A stretch of 64,000 nucleotides of DNA, taken from the NCBI GenBank assembly GCA_014529385.2, contig CM043960.1, positions 78,283,910-78,347,909 of the forward strand. The letters run 5' to 3'. The notes under the pieces are model-generated. The model ran no database searches and was not told the DNA's origin. It saw only the letters and a program-made list of their open reading frames with translations. Of this stretch, positions 24,267-35,941 are shown piece by piece (the stretch's first letter is position 1; each line of letters starts with the position of its first letter). The position numbers were made by a program, and so were the translations under genes. The DNA is from Adiantum capillus-veneris. Lineage: Eukaryota > Streptophyta > Polypodiopsida > Polypodiales > Pteridaceae.

Positions 24267-24899
24267 TACCCCCCTCTTGAAAGCATTATAATCGACCGCG
24301 ATTACGCCTGCAAAACCGACAAAAGCCATAAACCGTCTTAGTAGACACTGACTGTTAGTACCTACGTACTAGGAACACACATCTAGCACATGTACAAAAT
24401 CGACAGTCACATCACACGACATCACAGGACATCACCAGACATTACAGGACATCACATGACATTCAACATTCATTCGGATCTTAGACCATGATTTATCGGC
24501 AATGTAGCTAGCAATCACATCTAGGTCCAATCGGGACCTCATCGATGTCCGATTGACTAACCCCTATTGCAACCATGTCTATTCGAGATCAATCAGACCA
24601 AAATGCTGCAGTCATTTCGGCTACCAGTTCCTGCACTCACAAGAAGTCAAGAACAAATCAATATCATAATCAGGAATTCCATTTCATAAAGTCATCCAGC
24701 AGAATACTGTCAGCTCTCAGTATCCCTGAAGCTCAAAGAGACATCAGTGACTTTAGTATCAAAATCGAGGCATCTGTTGACAAAGGAGCGGAGTAACTCC
24801 CCTCTTGTGCATCCCACTGCACCAGATCTTCGGCCAAGCTGAGTTTCTGGGTTCCGTTTGGAGTAGACTATGCTAAACCAAAACATCGAGGTAAAGTTT

Positions 24900-26300
24900 C
24901 ACAATCCGAGGAGTATCTGCTAGGTCCTCCTCCTCCATCCACTTCGCATCAAATGCAGGAAAGTTCTTGAACTAAACCAAGAACCGACTTTGGACTTTAC
25001 CTTTCTTTGTATCATTATGTGCCAAAATCTGTTCAGGAACAAGGATCTCCTCGTTTTCTTCCACTTTGGGTTGCTCATCAGGCTCCCAATCATCAGGCAC
25101 ATCACCCTTAACAGGGTTCAAGAGACTCACATGCAATGCATTATGAATCCTCCAAGTATCTGGCAGTTCCAATCGGAAGGAGACATCATTTATCTTGTCA
25201 GTAATCTGGAAAGGTCCGTAGTATCACATACTAAGCTTTGGAAAAAAGCCTCTCTTTTCCTTTTTTCTTTCTTAGGTGTGCCTTCTCAAAAGTAAGAGCA
25301 CCCAATCATCCTCCTTCAATTTCCAGTCGCGACGATGGCGATCCGCTGCCTTTTTCTGTCGTTCTTGAGACTCTTGCAAAGTCTCGCGAACCTTGGCAAA
25401 AGCCATATCCAAATCTCGCGAATATTCATCCGCTTCAAATTTCTAATCTTTCGTGCTCAGGAAGGATGGAACCTTCGCAGCAGTTTCAACAATCTCTCAT
25501 GGCGTCTTCCTCGTCGAAGAGTGTATCGAGTTATTGTAGGCAAATTCCACCAAAGGTAAGTTCTTTTCCCATTGAGTCTTCTGATGCGAGATAGAAGACT
25601 TCAATAAATCTAAAATCACTGAATTGGCAATCTCAGATTGCCCGTCAGTCTGCAAGTGGAACGATGACGAGAACTGCAACCGCGTGCCAATGTTCTCCCA
25701 AATTGCCTTCCAAAACAAACTCATAAATCTGGGGTCTCTGTCGAAGACAATCGTCTCAGACGTGCCATGTAATCGGAAAATCATCGTGATCATTCTGTGT
25801 TCTCGGGAGATCAAAAATGAAATCCATTGCAATACTTTCCCAGGGGTGGGTGGGTATGGGTAAAGGCTGTAACAATCCATGTGCCTTATGCCTGTCAAAC
25901 TTGACCTTCTGGCATACTGAGCAACTGCGCACAAACTCTTCGATATCCTTCTTCAGTCTCCGCCAAAAGAAATCTCTCTCTACCCCTTTCATGGTGGTAG
26001 CAATGCCGCGGTGACCCGTAAAAGGTGGACAGTGGCAATCAGTCATAACCTTTTCCCTCAACGGCTGTGTAACGCACAACATAGTCTTTTTCATCAAGTA
26101 GCCTTCCCGAAGGGAGTATCCCGCTACTGTCTCCCCATCCCGTATCCGTGTGAAAATATCTGCAAAATCTGTATCTATGGCATACTGATCGACCATATCC
26201 TCGAAGCTCCTATGATGTATCGCGGAAATAGCTAGAACCAACGGTTTCCGAGACAAAGCATCTGCCACCACATTCTTCTGTCCCTGCACATGGACAATCT
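24900..26300 (-). pseudogene. Integrase with chromodomain-like tail, element A
   Basis: Reading on the minus strand from 26289: the RNase H end (KNVVADALSRKP), the H2C2 zinc domain (CPPFTGHRGIATTMKGVERD, then CSVCQKVKFDRHKAHG), then the catalytic core with Asp in IAMDFIFDLPRTQ, Asp in VFDRDPRFMSLFWKAIWENI and Glu in TDGQSEIANSVILDLL (25640-25760). The C-terminal part follows: ELPDTWRIHNALHVSLLNPV (about 25130) and a chromodomain-like tail with EEILVPEQILAHNDTKKGK (about 25030) and WMEEEDL. The core is split by a frameshift near 25770-25800. Its role in an active copy would be insertion of the cDNA, with the tail possibly steering chromatin choice. Confidence 0.85.
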
Positions 26301-27535
26301 GGAAGTGGAACTATGACAAGATGTTCGTCCACCGCATCTGCTTTTCCAAAAGCTGCTTCTATGACAAGAAGTAGCGCCAACTCTGATGGTCTGTAAAGAC
26401 AGTAAAATCCGCTCCGAGTAGGTAATGCCGCCATTGAGTAAGAGCGTGGATAACCACCAAAAGCTCTTTCCCATAGATCTGTGTTGTCATCTCCGGCCTA
26501 GAGAACAAACGGCTCTCGTAAGCTATGACATGGCCTTCTTGCATCAAGACCGTACCCAGACTACGACCACAAGCATCACAAAATACTTCAAATGACTTCT
26601 GCAAGTCCGGCAAAGTCAAAATAGGTCCTGTAGTCAATTTCTCTTTCAACGCCTGAAAGGCAGTCACCTCTGGGGGTCCCCACGAAAAAGGTACTCCTTT
26701 CTGTGTCAAGATATGCAAAGGGGAAGCAACCTCTGCAAACTTTCGTATGAACCGCCTGTAGTACGAACACAGTCCCAAGAAGCTTCTAGCTTCATGGACA
26801 TTCCTCAAATCGGGCCAATCACGAATAGTCTCTATCTTGGCCGGGTTCATTTGCACTCCTGCTGTGCTACTGACACAATGTGTCCCAAAAAGTGTATCTC
26901 TGGTAGGAAAATTCACTGTTCTTAGCATTAATCACTAATGTGTGATCTCGTAATGCCTGAAAGACTTGAAGCATATGATCTCTGTGTTCTGCCTCATTCT
27001 TGGAGAAAACAATGATGTCGTCAAAGAAAGTGCCAACAAATAGCCTGTACTCTCGGAAAATCCTGTCCATCATCCGGTTAAATGTCGCAGGAGCAATGGT
27101 TAAGCCAAAAGGCATCACCAAAAACTCAAATAACCCAAAAGTCGTCCGAAAAGCTGTCTTGTAGACATCTCCTGGCGCTATCCTGATCTGATGATATCCA
27201 CTCTTCAAGTCAATCCTGCTAAAGCACGAGGATCCCTGTAACCTGTCGAGTATATGATCGATCCTAGGAATCGGAAATCTGTTCTTGATGGTGATTTCGT
27301 TGAGAGTGCTATAATCGATGCACATTCTCCAAGATCCGTCTTTCTTCAAAACCAACAACACTGGAGAGCAATACGGTGAAGTACTAGGCTGGATAAGACC
27401 CTTTTCCAAGAGGTCTTTCACTGAGTTCATAATCTTTTCATTCTGTACACGGCTCACACGATAAGGTGGCCGATTCGGTGGCGTGCTTCCAGATTTCAGA
27501 TCAATGGTATGATCTTCAGGCCCTCTCAAAAGCAA
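26210..27535 (-). pseudogene. Reverse transcriptase and RNase H, element A
   Basis: The RT is well preserved from 27535: [80 protein letters not shown] and the catalytic GTFFDDIIVFSKNEAEH (about 27010-27050). A frameshift near 26870-26930 moves to the connection and RNase H (FLGLCSYYRRFIRKFAEVAS, FEVFCDACGRSLGTVLMQEG, then VFTDHQSWRYFLS). The Y/F-D-D active site and the RNase H Asp residues are present, so decay is modest. An active copy would make element cDNA in cytoplasmic particles. Confidence 0.88.
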
Positions 27536-27539
27536 TCGG

Positions 27540-28120
27540 CATGAGCGTGGAGAAAAAAAAATCTTGGCGTTCTTTTCTTCAGGTCAAAACATTTTCAACT
27601 TTTATCCATCGTTAAGTTCTCCCAAAAGAATGAGTAAGAAAACTGAAGTCCATCAAGTACAATCTCTAAGCCCTTCATTTATCAAAGTCGCTTTCTCGGC
27701 CCGGTAGTCAACCACGGCGTAGTTCTTGTGGTACCAAGGGATCCCGAGTAGAACGTCACTCGCGTGCCCTGAACACCCCTGTCATTGCAAACAAAGTTTG
27801 CCAATGCTCGGTGCAATGGCAACATCCCATCCGGGTGCCAGTCGAACTACCTCCACCTGTGGCGTCAGTCTGTCGGGCGTAGTTCCAAATCGAGCCGCCA
27901 ATTCCAAGTGAAAAGAAGTTGGCCTTGGCTCCTTCAAAAGAGCTTCCTGATCCTTCACTTTGCCCCAAAAGCGGCAAAGTTTGTACTTTCATTCATTTGA
28001 TTCGGTGCAAGTCCCACGCCATGTGGTACCAGTTCTGCTTTTCTATCTGCCTTTTTTGCCACATTCCTCAGCTGCTCTCGAACGCTCAAGCCTGTTGTCG
28101 TCTTTATTATTCTGTTCTTT
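27540..28120 (-). pseudogene. Protease region of element A, degraded
   Basis: This stretch lies between the gag zinc knuckle and RT and corresponds to the retropepsin. No continuous frame spans it. The phrase TTCTTGTGGTACCAAGGGAT (about 27723) is the counterpart of the IPWYHKN motif seen in element B. The catalytic D-[ST]-G could not be located by eye. Confidence 0.5.
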
Positions 28121-29601
28121 CTATGCCTTATTAGGGCACTTCGCGGAGATATGTCCCTGTTCCCCGCATCCAAAGCACTTCCCCTCTCTGATGAAGCGAG
28201 CTCTCTTCTTAGGAGTAAGCTTGGGTCGTGCATCATTTTTCTCGGGGTTGCTCTTTTTCTTTCTACTTTCATTCCCAGAAGTCTGTTCGGCTCGTTGTGT
28301 CATGGCCTCATCTGTGGGGTAGGTCAGACTGCCAGAGTGAATGGCAAAGCCCCGCTTCGCATGACTCATCAACTCCTGAATAGAAGCCGACTTCTGTTCC
28401 AAGCAGTGATCTCGGATCTCTGTAGGTAGACCCAAGGTAAACTGCTCAATCTGTTCTCTGAATGAGATCTTCTTGAATGAAGAGGCGGGTAGAAAAGAGC
28501 TCCAGAATCTTTGACAGTAAGAATTCACTGTATCGCTCTTGGTCATCCGGAGATGGTTCCAAGCAGCTCGTATATCTCGCTCAAACTCTTGAGTCAACCA
28601 AGAAGAAATAAAAAGCCTCTTGATTTTCAGCCATGTAACTGGCACAGTCTTGCTTAATAGAAGCGTGGACCACCAAGTGCGAGCATTCCCCTTAAAGTAA
28701 GAGGCAGCTCTCCGAATCTTGGAGTGCTCTGAATAGCGTCCTCCCGCGAAAGCGATGTCAACCTGCTGTATAAAAGACAGCCTTCGAAGCATCTGAGTAT
28801 CCTGAAAAGTATCAAACTTGATCGAGTGGCCACCTTCCTTAAACTCTCGGACTTTCTTGCTTTTATCTTCGAGAAAGTCATACTGGTTGGCTTTGTAAAA
28901 ATTCTTCTTGTTCGCATAAAACTTTCCGTCATCGGAATCTGAGCTGTCTGTAGACGAGTCCTCAGTAGAATTGTCGGTCTCTAGGCGAGATGTAGCCTTC
29001 TTTGCCTTTTTCTTGCCCTTTTCGAAGCTTTGTGTCTTGCTTCGCTTTTTGCTTTTTCTGTCTTCTTCGCTCTAATCCGAGGAGCTAGAAGAACTGTCAG
29101 AAGAAGAAGAAGAAGAACTGGGTACTCCTTCAAATCGAACACGCTTCTTCCGTTTCCTTGCCTTGTCAAATGTCAACCGACGACCCAAATATCCCGGGAA
29201 GTCAGTGCCTTTCTTCTGCTTTTTTGCCGTGTTTTTTGTCTTTCTTTTGCACGTCGAAAAGCTGAGCAATCCGTGCATCAACCACGTTCTCCAGTTCCTG
29301 CTCCGTATATTTTTTTGGAGGCAGAAGGTTTCTTGATAGTGGGTTTCGAGAGTGGTGTTGTGGTTCTCTGCCACTCCATCTGTACCTCTTTCAAAGAGGT
29401 CTGGTTTATATATTTTGCCATCTTCGGATCCTTGGCAACATTGAGCATCATCTTTGTTGCATCGCTGATCAGACGCTCTATCTCTCGCCGCTCCGCCTAA
29501 GTAGGCCAAGGCGGGCCATACTCTCTGCCTGAATCTTCGTTGTGATCCCAGCCCGCATCTCCAAATGCAGAGGGAGTCGACTGATCATTGCCTGAAGCCA
29601 T
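28121..29601 (-). pseudogene. Gag of element A
   Basis: The probable start is ATG at 29601 (MASGNDQSTPSAFGDAG). The N-terminal part (29072-29509, after a frameshift) is charged, with poly-Ser near 29072-29110. The Retrotrans_gag domain follows (SYFKGNARTWWSTLLLSKTV, then WNHLRMTKSDTVNSYCQRFW; 28500-28700) and the CCHC knuckle CFGCGEQGHISAKC (about 28136-28180). Several frames are needed to read it, so it is disabled. Gag would form the cytoplasmic particle and the knuckle would bind element RNA. Confidence 0.85.
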
Positions 29602-29672
29602 AGGTGTCGCGGAAAAAAAATTCGGGGATCGGATTTCTCGTAGAAGAGAAATCGGCCGTGCTCTGATACCAC

Positions 29673-30213
29673 TGTAACAGACTTGGACACTCCAAGTCAA
29701 GAATCAACCGCGACAGCACCAAATAACCACTTCAAAACAATTCACAGATCACAATAGATTTGCACTGGCCCGGTGGAGTTCCGTGCCTAGAGATATTGGC
29801 CCCAAAGATTGGCGCCCCTTTCGGTATTTCTTTTTATATTAATCAATCATCAAAGTACAAGAGAGTGGTTAGGGTTTCACTCTCAGACTCTGCGTCCAGA
29901 TGCTCTGAGAAGTGAGGCCCTCACCACTAATTTAAAGGTTACAAGGGATGCCCAAAAGCAGAGCCCCAAAAGCCTTCAAAATCAAAAGCATCAGTTCTCT
30001 CTCTCTCTTGAGAGTCTTTTCTCTTTTTTTTTATAAAAAAAGCAAAAGCAAAATTCGCGTCGCTCATCATTTTCCAAATTTTTTTTTTTAATAATCTGCC
30101 TCCGCGATTTCCGGAAATTAGGGTTTCTGGCAGAAATTAGGGTTTGCAGGAATTTTAGGGTTTCTGGCAGAAATTAGGGTTTCTGCTGTCCGCCACGTCA
30201 TCACTTTGTGACA
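29673..30213 (-). repeat. 5' LTR of element A
   Basis: This 541-bp LTR begins TGTAACAGACTTGG and ends CACTTTGTGACA. The primer-binding site (29660-29671) lies immediately to its left with one intervening C. The putative core promoter (ATATAAAAAG then GAAATACCGAAAGGGGCGCC in element sense) is at about 29811-29845. Confidence 0.93.
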
Positions 30214-30214
30214 T

Positions 30215-31447
30215 AAAACCCCGTTTCGCACGACTCATCAACTCCTGAATGGAAGCTGACTTTTCTTCCAAGCAGTGATCTCGGATCTCTGTAGGTAGAC
30301 CCAAGGTAAACCGCTCAATCTGTTCCTTGAACGAGATCTTCTTAAATGAAGAGACGGGTAGAAAAGAGCTTCAGAATCTCTCGCAATAAGCGTCCACTGT
30401 ATCCTTCTTGGTCATTCGAAGATGGTTCCAAGCAGTTCGTATGTCGCGTTCATACTCTCGAGTCAGCCAAGAAGAAATAAAAAGCGTTTTAAATTTCAGC
30501 CATTTAACTGGCGCAGTCTTGTTAAATATAAGCGTGGACCACCAAGTTCGAGCATTCCCCTTAAAGTAAGAGGCAGCTCTCCAAATCTTATAGTGTTCTA
30601 AGTAACGCCCTCCCGCGAAATCGATGTCAAACTGCTGTACAAAAGACAAAGCCTTCGAAGCATCTCTATAACCAGAAAACGTGTCAAATTTAATTGACTG
30701 TCCACCTACCTTCCGTAAACTCTCGGACTTTCTTGCTTTTGTCTTCCAGAAAGTCATACTGGTTGGCTTTGTAAAAATTCTTCTTCTTTGCATAAAAGTT
30801 GCTGTCACCAGAGTCCGAACTGTCTGTAGACGAGTCCTCTGTAGAACTGTCAATCACGGGGCGAGATTTAGGCTTCTTTGCCTTTTTCCTGCCCTTTCCG
30901 AAGCGTTGCTTTTTGCTTCGCTTTTTGCCTTTTTTGTCTTCTTCGCTCGAGTCAGATGAGCTAGAAGAACTGTCAGAAGAAGAAGAAGAACTGGGTACTC
31001 CTTCAAATCAAACACGCTTCTTCTGTTTCTTTGCCTTTTCAAATGTAGACTGACAACCCAAATAACGCAGGAAGTTAGCGCTTTTCTTCTGCTTTTTGTC
31101 ATGCTTTTTAGCTTTGTTTTGCGCGTCAAACAGCTCAGCAATTCGTGCATCAACCACCTCTTCTAATTCTTGCTCTGTGTATATCCTGGGAGTAGAAAAT
31201 TTCTTGGATGGTTCTGTGGTCTGCCGCCACTGCGCGTGCACCTCCTCGAAAGAGGTCTTGCTCATATATTTTACAAATTTTGGGTCCTTCGCAAAATTGA
31301 GCATCATCTTTGTTGCGTCGCCGATCAGTCGTTGATGCTTCATCTCTTCGAGCTCCGCCTGAATAGGCCGAGGCGGGCCATACTCCTCGCATGAATCATC
31401 GTTGTGATCCTTTCCCGCATCTCCGGATACAGAGGGAGTTGATTGAT
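30215..31447 (-). pseudogene. Gag N-terminal half of element B
   Basis: This is the continuation of the gag interrupted at 23716. On the minus strand it encodes DQSTPSVSGDAGKDHNDDSC (about 31400-31445), a long charged linker with Ser/Glu/Lys runs, then the gag domain (SYFKGNARTWWSTLIFNKTA, WLTREYERDIRTAWNHLRMT; about 30400-30590). Frameshifts are present. The native start codon is missing: at about 31447 the frame runs into the gag of a different element (E), so the 5' end of B, including its 5' LTR, has been lost by rearrangement. Confidence 0.8.
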
Positions 31448-32550
31448 CTTTGGCATCAGTGCGGCCCAAAACTGTTTATTGTACTCTTCCAAATTCGCAC
31501 ACTGTTTAGCATTCAACTCGTGCCATTCTGTCATCACATCCACTTCAAAAGTGTTTGTCAACCATGCAGGCGCAAAAAGCTGTTTGAATTGGACCCACGT
31601 TGTTGGGGCTTGACCCCGGTTCAACAATGCGGTCCACCATTGAAGCGCATTCCCTTTCAAGAAAGTGGCAGCCTTGCGTATCTTTGAAGATTCCGTGAAG
31701 TTGCCTCCAGCATAAGCTGCATCGAACTGCTGTATGAAGGTCAAAGCCTTTAATTGGTCCTCAGTTCCTCTGAAAGTTTCAAACTTCACTCCCTGCCCAC
31801 CTTCCTTGTAATCCTTAGGCTGACTCAAAGGAGCCACATTATCATAAACAGGTGCCTGAAACAGTGGTGCTCCATGAGTGTTCATTCCAGCACTCGCATC
31901 AACTGTTTTCCTTGTCATATCTGCATTTTGTACGTATGGCTGCGAAAAACCAGCCATACCAAATTGTGTTCCAGGCACTCGAAACTGGCCATAGGCACCC
32001 TGAAACCTGGTTGGACACCCATGTTCGCATACATAGGGTTACCCATGCCTGTTTGCATTGTCCCGAACACATTCCCTGGCATATAACCTGTGGAAGGTCC
32101 AGCCATAGCTTGAAACACTGAACCACCTCCAAAATAATCAGGATAAGTATTAGGTAATGGAAGGGTCTGACGCATAGTCTGTTCATTGCTCCCTTGACCA
32201 TTCACAAACGGTTCCTGTCCAGCTAAAGCAAGTTGCTTTGGATCATTGGACACCGCTAGTTGCTCAACCACATGGGCTTTCCCTCGAGCATCATGAGTCC
32301 TCTGCGCATTGGAAATCTCCTTTTCCTGCAACGGCTCAGTCATTCCCTGTGTAGGAGGCTTAAAACCCTGTGTCGGAGCCTGTAAGAATTCCTGCATCCT
32401 TGGGTTGTTAGCCAACTGCTGAAACATGTCCATGCAGCAACGCAGTTGAGTTCTAAACAACCTGTCCTCTTCTTGAAGAGTTGAAGGAATTTTCTCTGTG
32501 CCATGTGAGGAAGATCCCTCTTCAGGTATTTGGTCTCTCTTCTCTGCCAT
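31448..32550 (-). pseudogene. Gag of gypsy element E (family C), 3' truncated
   Basis: The likely start is ATG at 32550 (MAEKRDQIPEEGSSSHG). A Gln/Pro/Gly/Met-rich N-terminal region is followed, after a frameshift near 31960, by the Retrotrans_gag core (ALTFIQQFDAAYAGGNFTES, then GNALQWWTALLNRGQAPTTW and DVMTEWHELNAKQCANLEEY; about 31470-31760). The frame then crosses into the gag of element B at about 31447. It is closely related to the gag at 40161-41051. No zinc knuckle, protease or RT of this element remains. Confidence 0.8.
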
Positions 32551-32622
32551 ATCGACAAGCTTTGTGTTGCTTTCACCCACAACAATCCACGCTGCACTTT
32601 TTGAAGAAAAAGTGACTATTCC

Positions 32623-32635
32623 GTCGATGGAACCA
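32623..32635 (-). other. Primer-binding site of family C element E
   Basis: The window bases before the LTR read CCGTCGATGGAACCA. The equivalent before the LTR at 41159 reads ATCCCGACGATGGAACCA. In element sense this is TGGTTCCATCG..., starting with TGG as required to pair with a tRNA CCA end. It is clearly not the initiator tRNA-Met site used by family A. The tRNA was not identified. Confidence 0.6.
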
Positions 32636-34183
32636 TATAACCGGCCTATACAACGTAGAGGGCGGTACTATTTCAATTACCTGTTAACTTTACACAGAGA
32701 ACTGAGAAGGGAAGAGAACACAGTTGCGTCCAGCGACTAGAATGTCACTGCGCACACGAGACCGACACCCTGTAGGCCCCAAAGACTGGCGCCCCTTTCG
32801 GTATTTCTTTATTCAAATTAAGGTAGACGATCCGACCACTTAGCACAAGCTTTCACAAAGCTGTCCAAACTTGGCGAGGGATGAAAACGCAGGTTTTCGA
32901 CCGGATTTCGACAGCATAACGGCGCAAAAACCCCTGTAGGTCAAAAACACTTGTCTAGGACGGATTCCCTCGATATCTGGAAGCTTTCTGGTGAGCTGTC
33001 ACAGAAATTCAGCGGGCTGTAATTCTCTGTTTTTCACTGCCGGGAGCCCAAAAGCATGTACACGCATCCCAAGGCTCTCACGAGGCTCCCCCGATGTTCC
33101 CTTGCAGTTTAGGTGCGAAACGCTAAACCTGCAGAAAAACACAGCAGGCTGTAATTCCCTGTTTCGGATCGTTTTTAGCGGAGCGAACACGCCTACGCGT
33201 GTCCCAAGGGCTCCCGCACGCAATGGGACAGTTCCCCTGTGAATTGGACGAGTTTTCACGCGAGAAAACTCTCCAAACTCGCAATCTTTCGTGATGGAAC
33301 TGTGCGTACCTGTGGGGGATTAGCAATTAGCTAATCCGGTTCCTGTTCAGAAGGCTCTTGCCTTGGCAAACGCGCATAAACCCCTAGAACTGTACATAGG
33401 TCAAATGAGAAGCCCACTAGTGGGGCATAACACACTGTACGTAGGGGAGAAAGAGAGCAGTATGTAGCGTGCGGGGCATCACTCCCGTCACCATATTGTG
33501 CATAGAGGGCAAGGTAAGCATTCCATAGCGCTTCTGTACCTGCTACAATCCACCTGAGGCTGAAAATGGCGCCCCCTTTGTTGATATGCAGCTCGTTTTT
33601 GCCTCCCAGAGTGGCAGAATCGCTCACAGGCTGACACGTCGCCCAGTTTCCGAGTTTGGGCTTTCCTTGCTAAAAATATCTCAACTCAACTGGTGCGTCA
33701 GTTGACTTGGCAGCAGAGCAATAAAATGTTCCCCTTGTCATTCCAGAGCTAATGACGCGAACACATTTTCTGGTCAAAATAGCAGGTCCCTAAATTTTAG
33801 GAGATGCTTCCATGGCGTCCCTATCGGTCTCCTGACCATCATTGAAGACTACCATTTGACCACCATCTACAATGTGGGTTAATTTACTGGCCCCTTTCAA
33901 CTTATAAAGTTGCAGTGACTTGACGAGTGGCCCAAATTCCAGTTTGGCGCACACGAGCTTCCATACTCATCAGAATTCAGTGCTAACTGGCTCGGGCAGT
34001 CCCTGTCTGACCGACCTAGATCCCCGATGTGAGAAACCTATTTGGCTGCAGCCGTTTCACACTGGCCATGCAATGTCCACTTGCACCTTTTCAAGGGTTC
34101 CGGGACAAACAAGTAAAAATAAAATAAATATATCTAATACTTATTTACGGAAGGCAACAGGAAAAATACACCTCCTGGTGACA
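32636..34183 (-). mobile_element. Family C LTR shared by elements E and F (1548 bp)
   Basis: It begins TATAACCGGCC (family TGAAACCGGCC) and ends CTCCTGGTGACA, with the family block at about 32784-32811. On its left is a primer-binding site and gag (element E), so it acts as E's 5' LTR. On its right is a C-rich polypurine complement (CACCCCACCC) and an integrase tail (element F), so it is also F's 3' LTR. One LTR serving two internal regions indicates recombination between neighbouring elements or tandem insertion. Confidence 0.8.
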
Positions 34184-34490
34184 CACCCCACCCTTGAAAT
34201 ACTGCAAGCGACCTCTCTTGCATGCCAATAATACATGCAGATATCTCTTGATATCACATATATTCTATGATGGAAATCCAAGATATACATGCTTCCGGAA
34301 ATGTAGCGTTGGACAATTAAACAATCCCACCAACCTGGCTACGACACATATCAAGCATAGAAGTCTTCTAGTGTACTCTTGAGCACAAACTTCTCTAGCT
34401 AAATTCTGTATGGAAAGAGTAGATACAATTGCTTAACTACTCTCTTGAGCATCATGAACCATGCTCTTGCCTTGCTCCAAAAAGGTTGCA

Positions 34491-35185
34491 TCAAGTCACT
34501 GTGGGTTCCATTTGAAAGGCTTCAAGATACAATTGCAATAGCTGAGGTGAATCAAGCAATTCAAACTCTTCCATCCATTTGGCATCTAATGATGGATAGT
34601 TCTTGAACTTCACCAAATAGCGTCTTGCAACTTTTCCTCGGACCTTTCTTTCTTTATGTGCCAATATCTGTTCAGGAACAAGGATTTCATCCAATTCTTC
34701 CACTTCGGGTTGTTCCTCATCAAGCATATTCTTTCTTTCTTTATGTGCCAATATCTGTTCAGGAACAAGGATTTCATCCAATTCTTCCACTTCGGGTTGT
34801 TCCTCATCAAGCATATTCTCTGGCACATCACCAACAAAGGGCCTTTAGAAGGCTGACATGAAAAGCATTATGTATTTTCCAGCCTTCTGGTAGCTTTAAC
34901 CTGTAAGCTACATCGTTGATCTTTTCTGAAATCTGAAAAGGACCATAATATCGCATACTGAGCTTAGGAAAGAAGCGTTCCTTGCCTTTCCTTTTTCCTT
35001 AACCTGGCCTTTTCAAAGCGCAAAAGTACCCAATCACCAAGTGAAAATACAAGTTCACGACGGTGACGATCAGCAGCTTTCTTTTGCTTAGCCTGAGTCT
35101 TCTCAAGAGCAATCTTTATCTTCCTGTATGTTTCATCCATATCTTGCACATACTTGTCTGCCTCAAATATCTTGTCCTTTGTCTG
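34491..35185 (-). pseudogene. Integrase C-terminus and chromodomain-like tail of element F
   Basis: The minus-strand translation gives DMDETYRKIKIALEKTQAKQ, KKAADRHRRELVFSLGDWVL (integrase C-terminal region, about 35000-35150), a frameshifted linker, and the tail LDEEQPEVEELDEILVPEQI...KFKNYPSLDAKWMEEFELLD. The tail contains an in-frame tandem duplication of 87 bases (34654-34740 and 34741-34827), repeating 29 residues. At about 35185 the integrase stops abruptly and joins the gag of another element (G). Close relative: 38384-39469. Confidence 0.82.
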
Positions 35186-35504
35186 TTTTTAATTGGCCCC
35201 TTTACCCTAGGAGGCTTCTTGATTGCCGTATTGATTGGTGGCTAGATGGCTTTCTACCACTGAGTGTGCACTTCACGATGGATTGCTGAGACAAAAATTT
35301 TGCAAACCGAGGGTCTTTCACAAATTGAATCATCTGCTTTGTGCACTCGCCAACCTGCTGTCGACGTTGCATCTCTTGAAGTTCATACTGAGTAGACCGA
35401 GGTGGCCCGTACTCTTCCTCTGTTAAATTGTTATAATCTTCTGCATGGTCTCCTCCTGCATCTGCAAATGCAGAAGAAGTCGACTGATTCTTGTCGGAAT
35501 CCAT
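35186..35504 (-). pseudogene. Gag N-terminus of family A element G
   Basis: Starting at ATG 35504, the frame encodes MDSDKNQSTSSAFADAGGDH, EEYGPPRSTQYELQEMQRRQ and FVKDPRFAKFLSQ, the same N-terminal architecture as the gags of A and B. A frameshift near 35270 follows, then fusion to the integrase of element F at about 35185. Only about 100 residues remain. Confidence 0.75.
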
Positions 35505-35536
35505 AAGTGTAATCTGGGATTCTTAATGGCTTTATG

Positions 35537-35941
35537 CACCATAAGACAGAGCGTTGAAGACGAGAGCCCGCCCAATGCGCGATGCAGTAAGGGTGGGAGT
35601 GGCTAATAAGCCCGGGGTCGGAGCACGTGTCTTGTCTCCTTTTTAGTAGGACCAATATGCTTTGAGAAAAGCACATGCCTGATGCTCTGATAGGGGTCGG
35701 AGTACGTGCCTTGTCACCATAAGACAGAGCGTTGAAGACGAGAGCGCGTCCGATGCGCGATGCAGTAAGGGTGGGAGTGGCTAATAAGCCCGGGGTCGGA
35801 GCACGTGTCTTGTCTCCTCTTTAGTAGGACCAATATGCTTTGAGAAAAGCACACGCCTGATGCTCTGATAGGGGTCGGAGTACGTGCCTTGTCTGCTCTT
35901 TAGTAGGACCGGTAAGCTTTGAAAGAAGCACACGCCTGATG
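35537..35941 (-). repeat. 178-bp tandem repeats in the leader of element G
   Basis: Two copies of a 178-base unit start at 35537 and 35715 (CACCATAAGACAGAGCG in both). A partial third copy covers about 35893-35941. Each copy ends with a phrase like GCACACGCCTGATGC(T/C)(C/T)TGATA, a near-copy of the primer-binding site region. The array lies between the primer site and the gag start, in the untranslated leader where RNA packaging and dimerisation signals usually lie. Confidence 0.85.

Larger units (their letters stand above)
23717..30213 (-). mobile_element. Complete Ty3/gypsy element A (6.5 kb) nested in the gag of element B
   Basis: Two matching LTRs (23717-24266, 550 bp; 29673-30213, 541 bp) flank gag, protease, RT, RNase H and integrase, all on the minus strand. 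The right LTR is preceded, in element sense, by a primer site: window bases 29660-29671 read GCTCTGATACCA, the complement of TGGTATCAGAGC, which pairs with initiator tRNA-Met. The left LTR abuts a polypurine complement (ACCCCCCTCTT, 24268-24278). The target duplication is AAAAC (23712-23716 and 30215-30219), with one extra T after the right LTR. Domain order (integrase last) makes it Ty3/gypsy. The coding frames carry several frameshifts. Confidence 0.93.

Noticed and set aside
35537-35941. CRISPR-like array
   Set aside because: The repeats are 178 bases long without unique spacers and lie in a retrotransposon leader. No cas genes occur and the genome is eukaryotic.
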